From an uncultured Blautia sp. (GTDB lineage Bacteria > Bacillota > Clostridia > Lachnospirales > Lachnospiraceae): a stretch of DNA of 32,154 nucleotides. The stretch covers positions 1 to 32,154 of the forward strand of contig CAKRKL010000008.1 in the NCBI GenBank assembly GCA_934358405.1. The letters run 5' to 3'. This document shows positions 18,041 through 26,680 of the stretch, in pieces. A program made the position numbers and the translations under genes. The notes beneath the pieces were generated by a model. That model was not told where the DNA came from and ran no database searches. It saw nothing but the letters and a program-made list of their open reading frames with translations. Within the stretch, counting starts at the first letter, position 1. Each line of letters opens with the position of its first letter.

Positions 18041-18090
18041 AAGTGGTAGGAAGTGGAGAAAAGTGGTGACAAATGGGGACGAAGTGGCAG
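18041..18090 (+). promoter_or_regulatory. Probable MraZ operator: five TGG repeats at 10-11 bp spacing
   Basis: TGG occurs at 18044, 18054, 18064, 18074 and 18085, four of them within an AAGTGG context. The steps are 10, 10, 10 and 11 bases, one helical turn each, so all sites face the same side of the DNA. MraZ proteins are known to bind direct repeats of a TGG-containing box upstream of their own gene and repress it. The array sits just downstream of the predicted transcription start and upstream of mraZ, which fits an autorepressor. Binding is inferred. Confidence 0.7.
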
Positions 18091-18141
18091 AACTTCCATT
18101 TGTTTCCCATCATGAAATACGAAGGGGAGAATCGTATTTCA
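18069..18141 (+). promoter_or_regulatory. Two-hairpin leader of mraZ mRNA
   Basis: Stem 1: ACAAATGG (18069-18076) pairs perfectly with CCATTTGT (18096-18103), and an inner GAAGT/ACTTC pair lies at 18081-18085 and 18092-18096 (the two pairings share one base). Stem 2: TGAAATACGA (18113-18122) pairs perfectly with TCGTATTTCA (18132-18141) around a purine loop AGGGGAGAA. Neither stem is followed by a T tract, so these are not simple terminators. The mraZ ribosome binding site (GGTGAG region, about 18150-18155) is just downstream. Confidence 0.6.
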
Positions 18142-18160
18142 CGAGAGTAGGTGAGTTTCT

Positions 18161-18592
18161 ATGTTCATGGGAGAATACAATCATATAATCGACGCGAAGG
18201 GGCGTTTGATTATCCCGGCTAAGTTCAGGGAACTCTTAAGAGAAGAATTTGTACTGACCAAGGGACTTGATGGTTGCCTTTTTATTTATCCTATGGATGA
18301 ATGGGAGGCCTTTGAAGAGAAGCTTAGAGCATTACCACTTACAAACAAAAACGCTAGAGCCTTTTCGCGATTCTTTGTAGCTGGAGCTACCATGTGTGAA
18401 CTGGACAAGCAGGGGAGAATTCTCGTACCTCAGACGTTACGTGAGTTCGCTGGTCTGGAAAAGGACGTGGTCCTGACAGGTAATCTGAACAGAGTTGAGG
18501 TCTGGAGCAAAGAGAAATGGAGCGAAAATTGCAATTTTGACGATATGGACAGCATTGCTGAAAGCATGGAAAGCATCGGTATCGTTATCTGA
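18161..18592 (+). CDS. mraZ: Transcriptional regulator MraZ
   Basis: MraZ is a ring-forming DNA-binding protein that controls the division and wall gene cluster it heads. The 143-residue protein has the duplicated SpoVT/AbrB-like fold. The two DxxxR loops are DAKGR (about 12-16) and DKQGR (about 83-87), the family's DNA-contact motifs. It begins [16 protein letters not shown], typical of the family. It is followed by rsmH, the standard partner. The TGG repeats in its leader are the expected target, so autoregulation is likely. Confidence 0.97.
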   Translation: MFMGEYNHIIDAKGRLIIPAKFRELLREEFVLTKGLDGCLFIYPMDEWEAFEEKLRALPLTNKNARAFSRFFVAGATMCELDKQGRILVPQTLREFAGLEKDVVLTGNLNRVEVWSKEKWSENCNFDDMDSIAESMESIGIVI

Positions 18593-18627
18593 GCATAGAA
18601 CGAGCAGAAATCCAACAGGAGACGGAA

Positions 18628-19563
18628 ATGGAATTTAAACACAAATCTGTATTACTGGACGAGACCGTTGGCGGGCTTAATATTAAGCCGGATGGAATCT
18701 ATGTGGATGGCACTTTGGGCGGCGCAGGACATGCCATAGAGGTATGCAGGAAACTTTCTGCCAAGGGGAGATTTATTGGTATAGATCAAGACCAGGATGC
18801 GATAATTGCTGCGAGTGAACGACTTGCCGCCTTTGATCAGGTGACAATCATTCGCAGCAATTATTGTTACATGGTACAGGAACTCTCCGCAAGGGGAGTT
18901 CATAAGGTAGATGGTATCGTGCTGGATCTGGGCGTATCCTCATATCAGCTGGACAATGAAGAGCGTGGATTTACCTACAGGGTAGATGCACCTCTTGACA
19001 TGCGTATGGATCAGCGACAGACTCAGACCGCCAGTGACATTGTAAATGGTTACGAAGAGAAAGAACTGTATCGCATTATCCGCGACTACGGTGAAGATAA
19101 ATTTGCTAAAAATATAGCAAAGCATATTGTTGCTGCAAGAGCACAGGCCCCCATTACTACCACGGGGCAGCTTACGCAGATTATACGGGAATCTATTCCT
19201 ATGAAGATACAGGCTGCAGGAGGACATCCTGCCAAGCGTACCTTCCAGGCAATCCGTATTGAACTGAACAAGGAACTGGATGTTCTTCGGGACTCCCTTG
19301 ACGGGATGATTGATCTTCTGGATGACGGTGGAAGATTATGCATTATTACCTTCCATTCACTGGAGGACAGAATTGTCAAGACGATTTTCCGCAAGAATGA
19401 GAACCCCTGTACCTGCCCTCCGGATTTTCCTGTGTGTGTGTGCGGGAAGAAGTCCAAGGGAAAGGTGATCACCAGGAAGCCAATACTTCCAAGTGACGAA
19501 GAGATGGAAACAAACCCACGTTCTAAGAGCGCAAAACTTAGAATTTTTGAGCGAAAAATTTAA
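18628..19563 (+). CDS. rsmH: 16S rRNA (cytosine-1402-N4) methyltransferase
   Basis: RsmH (MraW) methylates N4 of C1402 in the decoding centre of 16S rRNA. The 311-residue length is normal. It starts [10 protein letters not shown], followed by the SAM-binding [36 protein letters not shown] and [10 protein letters not shown], all diagnostic. AGGAG precedes the ATG. It sits between mraZ and ftsL as in most bacteria. No anomaly was seen. Confidence 0.97.
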   Translation: MEFKHKSVLLDETVGGLNIKPDGIYVDGTLGGAGHAIEVCRKLSAKGRFIGIDQDQDAIIAASERLAAFDQVTIIRSNYCYMVQELSARGVHKVDGIVLDLGVSSYQLDNEERGFTYRVDAPLDMRMDQRQTQTASDIVNGYEEKELYRIIRDYGEDKFAKNIAKHIVAARAQAPITTTGQLTQIIRESIPMKIQAAGGHPAKRTFQAIRIELNKELDVLRDSLDGMIDLLDDGGRLCIITFHSLEDRIVKTIFRKNENPCTCPPDFPVCVCGKKSKGKVITRKPILPSDEEMETNPRSKSAKLRIFERKI

Positions 19564-19576
19564 AGAAGGGGAGAAA

Positions 19577-20128
19577 ATGGCGGAGACAGGCAGACATACT
19601 ACTTCCAGAAGAAGTTCACAGAGCATGTATGTTGATGGCAATACTGTGCGTAAGGTACAGGAAGTCCCTCCAAAAAGGGAATATCGTAAGCCAGAGCGTT
19701 CAGCTAGAAAAAAACAGGCGAGACCAGAGCTGCGACCCGGTCAGGAACTGACCCGTCAGGGAAAGTCACTGAGCAGGGAAGCGCGGCGAAACCGCGCCAA
19801 AGCAAACAACATGAACCGGAATTTTGCCATATTTCTGGGCATGCTTGGCATTGTAGTCGTATTTTGCAGTATTAATTATTTACGTTTGAAAACAGAATGC
19901 ACCAGTCAAAGAAGTCAGGTGGCTTCTTTGGAATCTCAGCTGGCTGAACTAAAGGAAGATAATGATGCGTATGAAAGTCAGGTGACATCAAGTGTGGATC
20001 TTGAAAGAATACGGAAAATTGCTATCGGCCGACTGGGAATGAAATATCCAAGCAACCAGCAGACAGAGACCTATACTACAGAGGGCGGCAGCTTTGTTCG
20101 GCAGTATCAGGATGTAACCGGAAAGTAA
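19577..20128 (+). CDS. ftsL: FtsL-like cell division protein
   Basis: This is a 183-residue single-pass membrane protein with the FtsL layout. It has a basic cytoplasmic region (about 1-80, rich in Arg and Lys), one membrane helix (about 82-103), then an extracytoplasmic coiled coil (SQVASLESQLAELKEDNDA). The C-terminal block ERIRKIAIGRLGMKYPS is typical of clostridial FtsL. FtsL joins FtsQ/DivIB and DivIC in the complex that activates septal wall synthesis. I chose the ATG at 19577 because AAGGGGAG lies just upstream. An earlier in-frame ATG at 19493 lies inside rsmH and has no such site. Sequence conservation is low in this family, so position and layout carry the call. Confidence 0.88.
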   Translation: MAETGRHTTSRRSSQSMYVDGNTVRKVQEVPPKREYRKPERSARKKQARPELRPGQELTRQGKSLSREARRNRAKANNMNRNFAIFLGMLGIVVVFCSINYLRLKTECTSQRSQVASLESQLAELKEDNDAYESQVTSSVDLERIRKIAIGRLGMKYPSNQQTETYTTEGGSFVRQYQDVTGK

Positions 20129-20151
20129 AGGGAATGAAGGCAGGTGTTTGA

Positions 20152-22401
20152 TTGAGTACTTCAGGAAGAAAAACAAAGAAAAAACCTATAAAAAAAATAA
20201 ATCATACAATGAAAAATAAGCTGTCAATACTGTTTTTATGCGTATTGGGAGCTTTAGTCATTTTATTGGGAGTTATTACCTATATTAATTTCCAAAGTGG
20301 TGAGAAATACAAAAAGCAGGTGCTGAGCCAGGCACAGCAAAAATATCAGAACCGTACCATACCAGCTAAGCGAGGAAGTATTTCCGACCGAAACGGAAAC
20401 CTTCTGGCAATCAGCAACAAGGTATATAATGTAATCTTAGACTGCAAGACGACAAACTCAGATGCGGATTATGTGGAACCTACTATCCGTGCACTGGTGG
20501 ATATTCTGGGAGCAGAGGAAGATAAAGTCAGAGAAGCACTGACCAGCGAGGAAACCCGGGAAAGTCAGTATCAGGTGGTCAAAAAGGCTGCCACCATGGA
20601 TCAGCAGAAAGCTTTTGAAGAATACTGCAATCTTTCTGACACAGAAGAAATGACTGAGGCTGAGATCAAGGAACGAAAAAATGTGAAGGGTGTCTGGTTT
20701 GAGGAGGACTACCAGAGGGTATATCCTTATAATGAGCTTGCCTGTGATACGATTGGCTTTACTTTTTCCAGAGATACTGCAGATTATGGACTGGAAGGCT
20801 ATTACAACAGCACTTTGGTAGGAATAGACGGACGTCAGTATGGCTATCTCAATGATGATTCCACTGTGGAGCAGACTATTATTGAGGCAAGCAATGGCAA
20901 TAACCTGGAAACCAGCCTGGATCTTGGTATACAGCAGATTGTGGAAAAATGGGTCACTGCTTTTAAGGAATCCACAGGCTGCAAGAATATTGGAGTGATC
21001 GTAGAGAATCCGTCTAATGGAGAAATTCTGGCAATGGACAGTGGAGATCGCTATGATCTGAATGATCCTCGTGATCTTTCCTCTTTATATTCAAAAGAAG
21101 AAATAAGTACCATGAAAGATGCAGAAACCATGGACGCTTTAAGCGATATGTGGAATAACTACTGTGTTACAGACATTTTTGAGCCAGGTTCAGTTGTGAA
21201 GCCTATTGTCATGGCGGCAGCATTGGAGCAGGGAAAGATTTCATCAAGTGACACCTTCTACTGCGATGGCTTTCAGAATTTTGGTGTGGAAGGAAATATG
21301 ACCACCATTAAGTGTGCCAATATTTACGGTCATGGCATGGAAACTCTTGCAGAGGTTATTGCCAATTCCTGTAATGATGCCATGATGCAGATTGGCGCAG
21401 CAATGGGAGCTGAGAATTTTTTGAAAGCCCAGAGCACCTTTAATTTCGGAAGCAGAACCGGAATCGATCTTCCGAATGAAGGCTATGGAATTATGCATAC
21501 CATTGAGACAATGAAAGAAACGGAGCTTGCGTGTTCCGCATTTGGTCAGGGCTTTAGCTGTACTATGATCCAGGAAATCAATGCCATGTGTTCGGTAATT
21601 AATGGCGGCTACTATTATCAGCCTCATCTTGTTACCAAGATCAAGGATGCAAGTGGAGCTACAGTAAGAACAATCAGCCCGCTGCTCCAGAAGCAGACAA
21701 TTTCTGAGAGCATTTCTGCAGATATCCGCAGCTATATGCAGGCCAGTGTAGAACAGGGAACCAGTATGACTTCCAAGGTACAGGGATACAGCTCCGGCGG
21801 TAAGACCGGAACAGCCGAGAAATTCCCTCGAGGAAATGGTAAATATGTAGTTTCCTTTATTGGATTCGCACCGGTAGATACTCCGCAGGTACTGATCTAT
21901 GTAGTAATCGATGAGCCGAATGTGGAGGATCAGGCAAGCAGTATTTATCCACAGTATGTGGCACAGGCTATTCTTTCCGAGCTTCTTCCGTATATGAATA
22001 TCCAGCCGGATGAGTCAACAGATGGAACAATTCCGGAGACAGAGCTGTGGGAGAAGTTTAGCGGACATGTAAACAATCTTTCTGACAGTCAGATCGATGA
22101 AAACGGGAATCTTGTGGACGGAAATGGAAACCGTATTGACTGGGATGGCAATCGTATTGATGAAAATGGTTATCTTCTGAATTCGGATGGAAGCTACCAG
22201 ATGAATGAAAACGGAGAGTATATAAAGTCCGATAATTTATACGGAACAGGTGATAACTATACAGGCTCGGCCGGTACAGTGCTGCCGGAAGCAATTTCTG
22301 ATACCAATGTACCAGGACCACCGGAAGATGATACAGACCCTATTGAAGATAACAATATGGAAAGTGAAGGACTGACCAACGAAGAAGCAGGCCTTGACTG
22401 A
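20152..22401 (+). CDS. Class B penicillin-binding protein with heptad-repeat tail (FtsI/SpoVD family)
   Basis: This D,D-transpeptidase cross-links peptidoglycan, probably at the septum. It has 749 residues from a TTG start, supported by the AGGCAGG region about 7 bases upstream; the first in-frame ATG, at 20209, lies just before the membrane helix. There is a short basic cytoplasmic end, one membrane helix (about 22-45) and a PBP dimerisation domain beginning PAKRGSISDRNGN. The transpeptidase domain has Ser347-x-x-Lys350 (SVVK), an SCN motif (NSCND) and KTGT from 551. From about 620 there is an extra tail of about 130 residues containing six 7-8-residue repeats, ending in an acidic stretch. 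No PASTA domain is seen. Whether it is the vegetative or the sporulation enzyme cannot be told from the sequence. Confidence 0.93.
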   Translation: MSTSGRKTKKKPIKKINHTMKNKLSILFLCVLGALVILLGVITYINFQSGEKYKKQVLSQAQQKYQNRTIPAKRGSISDRNGNLLAISNKVYNVILDCKTTNSDADYVEPTIRALVDILGAEEDKVREALTSEETRESQYQVVKKAATMDQQKAFEEYCNLSDTEEMTEAEIKERKNVKGVWFEEDYQRVYPYNELACDTIGFTFSRDTADYGLEGYYNSTLVGIDGRQYGYLNDDSTVEQTIIEASNGNNLETSLDLGIQQIVEKWVTAFKESTGCKNIGVIVENPSNGEILAMDSGDRYDLNDPRDLSSLYSKEEISTMKDAETMDALSDMWNNYCVTDIFEPGSVVKPIVMAAALEQGKISSSDTFYCDGFQNFGVEGNMTTIKCANIYGHGMETLAEVIANSCNDAMMQIGAAMGAENFLKAQSTFNFGSRTGIDLPNEGYGIMHTIETMKETELACSAFGQGFSCTMIQEINAMCSVINGGYYYQPHLVTKIKDASGATVRTISPLLQKQTISESISADIRSYMQASVEQGTSMTSKVQGYSSGGKTGTAEKFPRGNGKYVVSFIGFAPVDTPQVLIYVVIDEPNVEDQASSIYPQYVAQAILSELLPYMNIQPDESTDGTIPETELWEKFSGHVNNLSDSQIDENGNLVDGNGNRIDWDGNRIDENGYLLNSDGSYQMNENGEYIKSDNLYGTGDNYTGSAGTVLPEAISDTNVPGPPEDDTDPIEDNNMESEGLTNEEAGLD
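22096..22224 (+). repeat. Six tandem 7-8-residue repeats in the PBP tail
   Basis: The units read DENGNLV, DGNGNRI, DWDGNRI, DENGYLL, NSDGSYQM and NENGEYI (residues about 649-691). The shared pattern is Asp/Asn at position 1, Asn/Asp-Gly at 3-4 and a hydrophobic end. They lie outside the membrane, beyond the transpeptidase domain. Confidence 0.85.
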
Positions 22402-22466
22402 TCAGACATACCCCTGGCGGGAACTGTCATATATTATTTGTGACAGCTTTCACCGGGGGATTTTTT

Positions 22467-24197
22467 ATGAAAAAAGCAATGACTTTTCACAGAAAAAAAA
22501 TATGGCTGGTGTTTTTACTATGTGCTGTATTCATGCTGGGACTAATGGGAAGACTGGTATACCTGATGGGATTTCAATCTGATTATTATTACAGCAAAGC
22601 ACAGGATCTTCATGAAAGAGAAAGGGATATCAAAGCTGCAAGAGGACAGATACTGGATGCCAATGGCCGTGTGCTGGCAGATAATAAGACTGTTTGCACT
22701 ATTTCCGTAATACACAGCCAGATTAAGGATCCGGAGAAAGTAATCCAGGTCCTTGCAAAGGTACTCGGTATGGATACCAAAACCGTGCGAAAAAGAGTGG
22801 AAAAGGTGTCTTCCATTGAAAAGATCAAAACAAACGTGGATAAGTCTGTTGGAGATACTGTCCGTGATTATGGACTTGATGGAGTAAAGGTGGACGAGGA
22901 TTACAAAAGATATTATCCTTATGGTTCTCTTGCATCTAAGGTTCTGGGCTTTACAGGAGCTGATAATCAGGGCATTATAGGGCTTGAAGTAAAGTATGAG
23001 GATATCCTGAAAGGAGAAGATGGGAAAATCCTGACTACCACAGATGCGAGAGGCGTGGAAATTGACCAGATTGGAGAAAGCAGAAAAGATCCCATCCCAG
23101 GCGAAAACCTGAAGCTTAGTCTGGATGTGGATATTCAGCAGTATGCCCAACAGGCAGCCCTTAAGGTGATGGAAGAAAAACAAGCAGCCCGTGTATCCAT
23201 ATTGCTTATGAATCCTCAAAACGGAGAAATCTATGCCTGTGTAAATGTACCGGAATTTGATCTGAATGCACCCTTTACCCTGAATACAAAGACCGATACA
23301 TCCAAAATAAGCCAGAAGGAAAAACAGGAGCTTTTGAATCAGATGTGGCGGAATCCCTGCCTGAATGATACCTATGAACCAGGCTCTACTTTTAAGATTA
23401 TTACAATGTCTGCGGGACTGGAAGCCGGAGTGGTTTCTGTAAATGATCAATTTTACTGCCCGGGATATAAAGTAGTGGATGACCGTCGGATCCATTGTGC
23501 CAGAAGAACAGGACATGGCTCTCAGAATTTTGTTGAGGGGGCACAGAATTCCTGTAACCCGGTGTTCATTGAGGTGGGACTGCGCCTTGGCGTGGAAAAT
23601 TATTATCATTATTTTGAAAGGTTTGGGTTAAAAAAGAAAACAGGAGTGGATCTGCCTGGTGAAGCCGGAACCATTATGCATAAAATGGAAAATATGGGAA
23701 ATGTGGAACTGGCAACAGTAGCTTTTGGCCAGTCCTTTCAGATTACTCCTATTCAGCTTGCAACAACGGTAAGCTCTCTGATCAACGGTGGAAAAAGGAT
23801 TACGCCGCATTTTGGAGTAGCAGTGCTTGGTGCAGACGGGGTCAGCGGCAGAAAGCTGGAATATCCGGTGGAGGAAGGTATTGTTTCCGAAAAAACTTCC
23901 GAAACTGTACGTGGGATTCTGGAAAAGGTGGTGTCAGAGGGATCAGGGAGAAATGCGCAGATTGAAGGCTGCACAGTGGGAGGAAAGACTGCTACATCTC
24001 AGACCTTGCCAAGAAGTGCAAATCGCTACATTTCCTCCTTCCTTGGCTTTATGCCGGCAAAAAATCCTAAAATTTTAGGACTGTGCATTATTCATGATCC
24101 ACAGGGCGTTTATTACGGAGGAACCATTGCCGCACCTGTGATAAAGAACATTTTTGAGGCAGTTTTATGGGGGAAAAGCAACCTATGGGTTGATTAA
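22467..24197 (+). CDS. Second class B penicillin-binding protein, KTAT variant
   Basis: This is a second FtsI/SpoVD-type transpeptidase of 576 residues, with no tail. The start is the ATG at 22467, with GGGGGA six bases upstream; an in-frame GTG at 22440 is less likely. A basic start and membrane helix (about 10-30) lead into the dimerisation domain (AARGQILDANGRVLADN). The catalytic serine is Ser307 in STFK (307-310), and SCN is present (NSCNP). The third motif reads KTAT (507-510) where KTGT is usual. It lies between the first PBP and a promoter for mraY. In spore formers one of two such tandem PBPs is often SpoVD; which one here is not decidable by eye. Confidence 0.92.
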   Translation: MKKAMTFHRKKIWLVFLLCAVFMLGLMGRLVYLMGFQSDYYYSKAQDLHERERDIKAARGQILDANGRVLADNKTVCTISVIHSQIKDPEKVIQVLAKVLGMDTKTVRKRVEKVSSIEKIKTNVDKSVGDTVRDYGLDGVKVDEDYKRYYPYGSLASKVLGFTGADNQGIIGLEVKYEDILKGEDGKILTTTDARGVEIDQIGESRKDPIPGENLKLSLDVDIQQYAQQAALKVMEEKQAARVSILLMNPQNGEIYACVNVPEFDLNAPFTLNTKTDTSKISQKEKQELLNQMWRNPCLNDTYEPGSTFKIITMSAGLEAGVVSVNDQFYCPGYKVVDDRRIHCARRTGHGSQNFVEGAQNSCNPVFIEVGLRLGVENYYHYFERFGLKKKTGVDLPGEAGTIMHKMENMGNVELATVAFGQSFQITPIQLATTVSSLINGGKRITPHFGVAVLGADGVSGRKLEYPVEEGIVSEKTSETVRGILEKVVSEGSGRNAQIEGCTVGGKTATSQTLPRSANRYISSFLGFMPAKNPKILGLCIIHDPQGVYYGGTIAAPVIKNIFEAVLWGKSNLWVD

Positions 24198-24218
24198 TAA
24201 AAGGAAAAGCTTTATACT
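24190..24218 (+). promoter_or_regulatory. Candidate sigmaA promoter before mraY
   Basis: TTGATT (24190-24195), a 17-base spacer and TATACT (24213-24218) form a good match. The -35 overlaps the stop codon of the second PBP gene, as at murE. It would allow mraY-murD-ftsW-murA expression apart from the upstream PBPs. Confidence 0.6.
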
Positions 24219-24269
24219 ATAAGTTGCCAAATAAAAAATGAAAAACGAAAGAATTAAAGAGGTGTGAGG

Positions 24270-25226
24270 ATGGAATTTCATATTGTGATCCCGGTGCTGA
24301 TTTCTTTTGCAATCAGTGCAGTATTAGGACCTGTTATCATTCCGTTTCTGCGGAAATTGAAAATGGGACAGACAGAGCGTACAGAGGGCGTACAGTCCCA
24401 TCTGAAAAAAGCCGGAACCCCGACTATGGGCGGCGTGATTTTTCTGATATCCACGATTATTACTTCATTGTTTTATGTAAAAGATTACCCGAAGATCATT
24501 CCGGTACTGTTCCTGACATTAGGCTTCGGATTGATCGGATTTCTGGATGATTACCTGAAGGTTGTACTTCGAAGATCGGACGGACTGCTTCCATGGCAGA
24601 AGTTTCTGCTTCAGGTAGTTGTAACCGGTATCTTTACTTTTTACCTGATGAAATATACAGATGTGTCCCTGACTATGCGCATTCCTTTCTGGGGCGGCCA
24701 CTATCTGAATCTTGGATGGCTTGCTGTTCCGGTGCTGTTTTTCGCAGTTATCGGGACAGTCAATGGTGTAAACTTCACAGATGGCGTTGACGGTCTTGCA
24801 ACCAGTGTCACTTTGATCGTAGCAGTATTTTTTACAGTAGTATCTATAGGAACACAGTCCGGAATTGAGCCTGTTACCTGTGCGGTTATTGGAGGACTGA
24901 TGGGATTTCTGCTTTATAATGTATATCCTGCAAGCGTGTTTATGGGAGATACAGGATCACTGGCTCTTGGAGGATTTGTGGCTGGTGTGGCGTATATGCT
25001 TCAGATGCCGTTATTCATACTGATCGTAGGACTGATTTACCTGGTTGAGGTGCTGTCCGTTATGATCCAGGTAACATACTTTAAGGCTACACATGGCAAG
25101 CGTATTTTTAAAATGGCGCCAATCCACCATCATTTTGAGCTTTGCGGATGGTCCGAAGCTCGTGTAGTTGCAGTATTTACCATTGTGACTGCAATTATGT
25201 GCCTGATCGGTCTTTTAGCCCTGTAA
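24270..25226 (+). CDS. mraY: Phospho-N-acetylmuramoyl-pentapeptide transferase
   Basis: MraY makes lipid I by moving phospho-MurNAc-pentapeptide from UDP to undecaprenyl phosphate at the inner face of the membrane. The protein has 318 residues with about ten membrane segments. The catalytic Asp pair is DDYLK (93-94), followed by NFTDGVDGLA (from 168), MGDTGSLALGG and the His cluster PIHHHFE (His286-288). I chose the ATG at 24270, with AGAGG seven bases upstream, over the GTG at 24264. It is followed by murD after a 22-base gap with a strong AAGGAGG site. Confidence 0.97.
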   Translation: MEFHIVIPVLISFAISAVLGPVIIPFLRKLKMGQTERTEGVQSHLKKAGTPTMGGVIFLISTIITSLFYVKDYPKIIPVLFLTLGFGLIGFLDDYLKVVLRRSDGLLPWQKFLLQVVVTGIFTFYLMKYTDVSLTMRIPFWGGHYLNLGWLAVPVLFFAVIGTVNGVNFTDGVDGLATSVTLIVAVFFTVVSIGTQSGIEPVTCAVIGGLMGFLLYNVYPASVFMGDTGSLALGGFVAGVAYMLQMPLFILIVGLIYLVEVLSVMIQVTYFKATHGKRIFKMAPIHHHFELCGWSEARVVAVFTIVTAIMCLIGLLAL

Positions 25227-25248
25227 GGCATTAAGGAGGAATTTTATT

Positions 25249-26604
25249 ATGGAATTAAAAGGAAAAAAGGTTCTGGTTTTCGGAGCCGGTAAAAGTGGTA
25301 TTGGTGCAGCGGATCTTTTGGATGCAGTAGGTGCCTGCCCGATTCTTTATGATGGAAAAGCAGATCTGGATAAAGAAAGTGTATTACATAAAACCAATGG
25401 CAAATATGATCTTCAGATTTATGCAGGAGAGCTTCCACAGGCAGTAAGGGAGAATCTTGATCTGGTAGTATTAAGTCCCGGTGTTCCTACGGATCTTCCT
25501 ATTGTGAAGAGCTTTTACGAACAAGGTCTTCCTGTGTGGGGTGAGGTTGAGCTTGCATACGAAACCGGAAAGGGAGAGGTTCTTGCTATTACTGGAACCA
25601 ATGGAAAAACAACTACAACCGCTCTTCTTGGAAAGATCATGAAGGATGCCAGAGATTCTGTTTTTGTTGTGGGAAACATTGGTACCCCATATACCTCCAA
25701 GGCGCTGGAGATGAAAGAGGATACAATTACTGTCGCAGAAATCAGCAGCTTTCAGCTTGAAACCATCTCCAAATTTGCACCTAAGGTAAGCGCAATCCTG
25801 AATATTACAGAGGATCATTTGAACCGCCATCACACTATGGAAGAGTATATCCGTGTGAAAGAGCTGATCACCAGTAACCAGGGACCGGCTGATGTGTGCG
25901 TACTTAACTATGAAGATGAAGTTCTTCGCGAATTCGGGAAACATATTGTGCCTAAGACTGTATATTTTTCCAGCGCAAGAAGACTTGAGCAGGGCATTTT
26001 CCTTGAAGGAGACCAGATCATTCTCTGTACAGAGAATGAGGAGATTCCGGTGGTGAAGACTGGTGATCTGAAGCTTCTGGGTATCCATAATTTCGAAAAT
26101 GTAATGGCCGCAGTTGCCATGGCGTATTATGCAGGTGTTGATATGGACAGCATTCGCAAGAGCATCTGTGAGTTTACAGCTGTTGAGCACAGAATTGAAT
26201 ATGTTACAGAGAAAAATGGTGTAGCTTATTACAATGATTCCAAGGGAACGAATCCGGATGCAGCCATTAAGGGAATCCAGGCAATGAATCGCCCGACTCT
26301 TCTTATCGGCGGCGGTTACGACAAGGAGTCCAGCTATGATGAGTGGATTCAGGCTTTTGACGGCAAGGTGAGATACCTGGTTCTGATCGGTCAGACTAAG
26401 GAAAAAATCAAAGAAGCAGCCGAGAAAAATGGTTTCCATAACATTATTTTGTGCGAGGATCTCAAGGAAGCAGTTCAGGTATGCGCAGATAAGGCAAATG
26501 CCGGAGATGCAGTTTTGTTGTCACCTGCCTGTGCAAGCTGGGGACAGTTTGATAATTATGAGCAGAGAGGCGAACGGTTTAAGGAATATGTAAGAGCTTT
26601 GTAG
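25249..26604 (+). CDS. murD: UDP-N-acetylmuramoyl-L-alanine--D-glutamate ligase
   Basis: MurD adds D-glutamate, the second residue of the stem peptide, in the cytoplasm. The 451-residue length is typical. The N-terminal Rossmann domain contains FGAGKSGIGAADLL. The ATP loop is GTNGKTTTT (from 116), with NITEDHLNRH and YNDSKGTNPDA further on as Mur ligase signatures. The C-terminal domain begins near 300. AAGGAGG lies upstream of the ATG. With MurE in the same window, two of the four Mur ligases are present. Confidence 0.97.
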   Translation: MELKGKKVLVFGAGKSGIGAADLLDAVGACPILYDGKADLDKESVLHKTNGKYDLQIYAGELPQAVRENLDLVVLSPGVPTDLPIVKSFYEQGLPVWGEVELAYETGKGEVLAITGTNGKTTTTALLGKIMKDARDSVFVVGNIGTPYTSKALEMKEDTITVAEISSFQLETISKFAPKVSAILNITEDHLNRHHTMEEYIRVKELITSNQGPADVCVLNYEDEVLREFGKHIVPKTVYFSSARRLEQGIFLEGDQIILCTENEEIPVVKTGDLKLLGIHNFENVMAAVAMAYYAGVDMDSIRKSICEFTAVEHRIEYVTEKNGVAYYNDSKGTNPDAAIKGIQAMNRPTLLIGGGYDKESSYDEWIQAFDGKVRYLVLIGQTKEKIKEAAEKNGFHNIILCEDLKEAVQVCADKANAGDAVLLSPACASWGQFDNYEQRGERFKEYVRAL

Positions 26605-26680
26605 AGCAAGGCACCGACAGATCGCATAGCTTTTGATTGTCTGGCATATAGTTAAATAAGGCAGACCTCAGGAGCAGGCT

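Noticed and set aside
18041..18090. TGG repeat array as a CRISPR or minisatellite
   Set aside because: The units are ten bases with no spacers, and the position before mraZ fits an operator.
22424..22446. CTGTCA/TGACAG inverted repeat between the two PBP genes as an operator or terminator
   Set aside because: It is only six base pairs with an 11-base loop and no T tract directly after; too short to support a function.
22542..23609. Long minus-strand open frame (355 codons) inside the second PBP gene
   Set aside because: It is antisense to an intact transpeptidase with all motifs, and its translation has no recognisable domain.
25471..26439. Minus-strand open frame (322 codons) inside murD
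   Set aside because: It is a shadow of the murD coding frame with no start site support.
26605..26680. Possible promoter between murD and ftsW (TTGATT and TATAGT are present)
   Set aside because: The spacing between the two hexamers is far too short, and no alternative pair was found.
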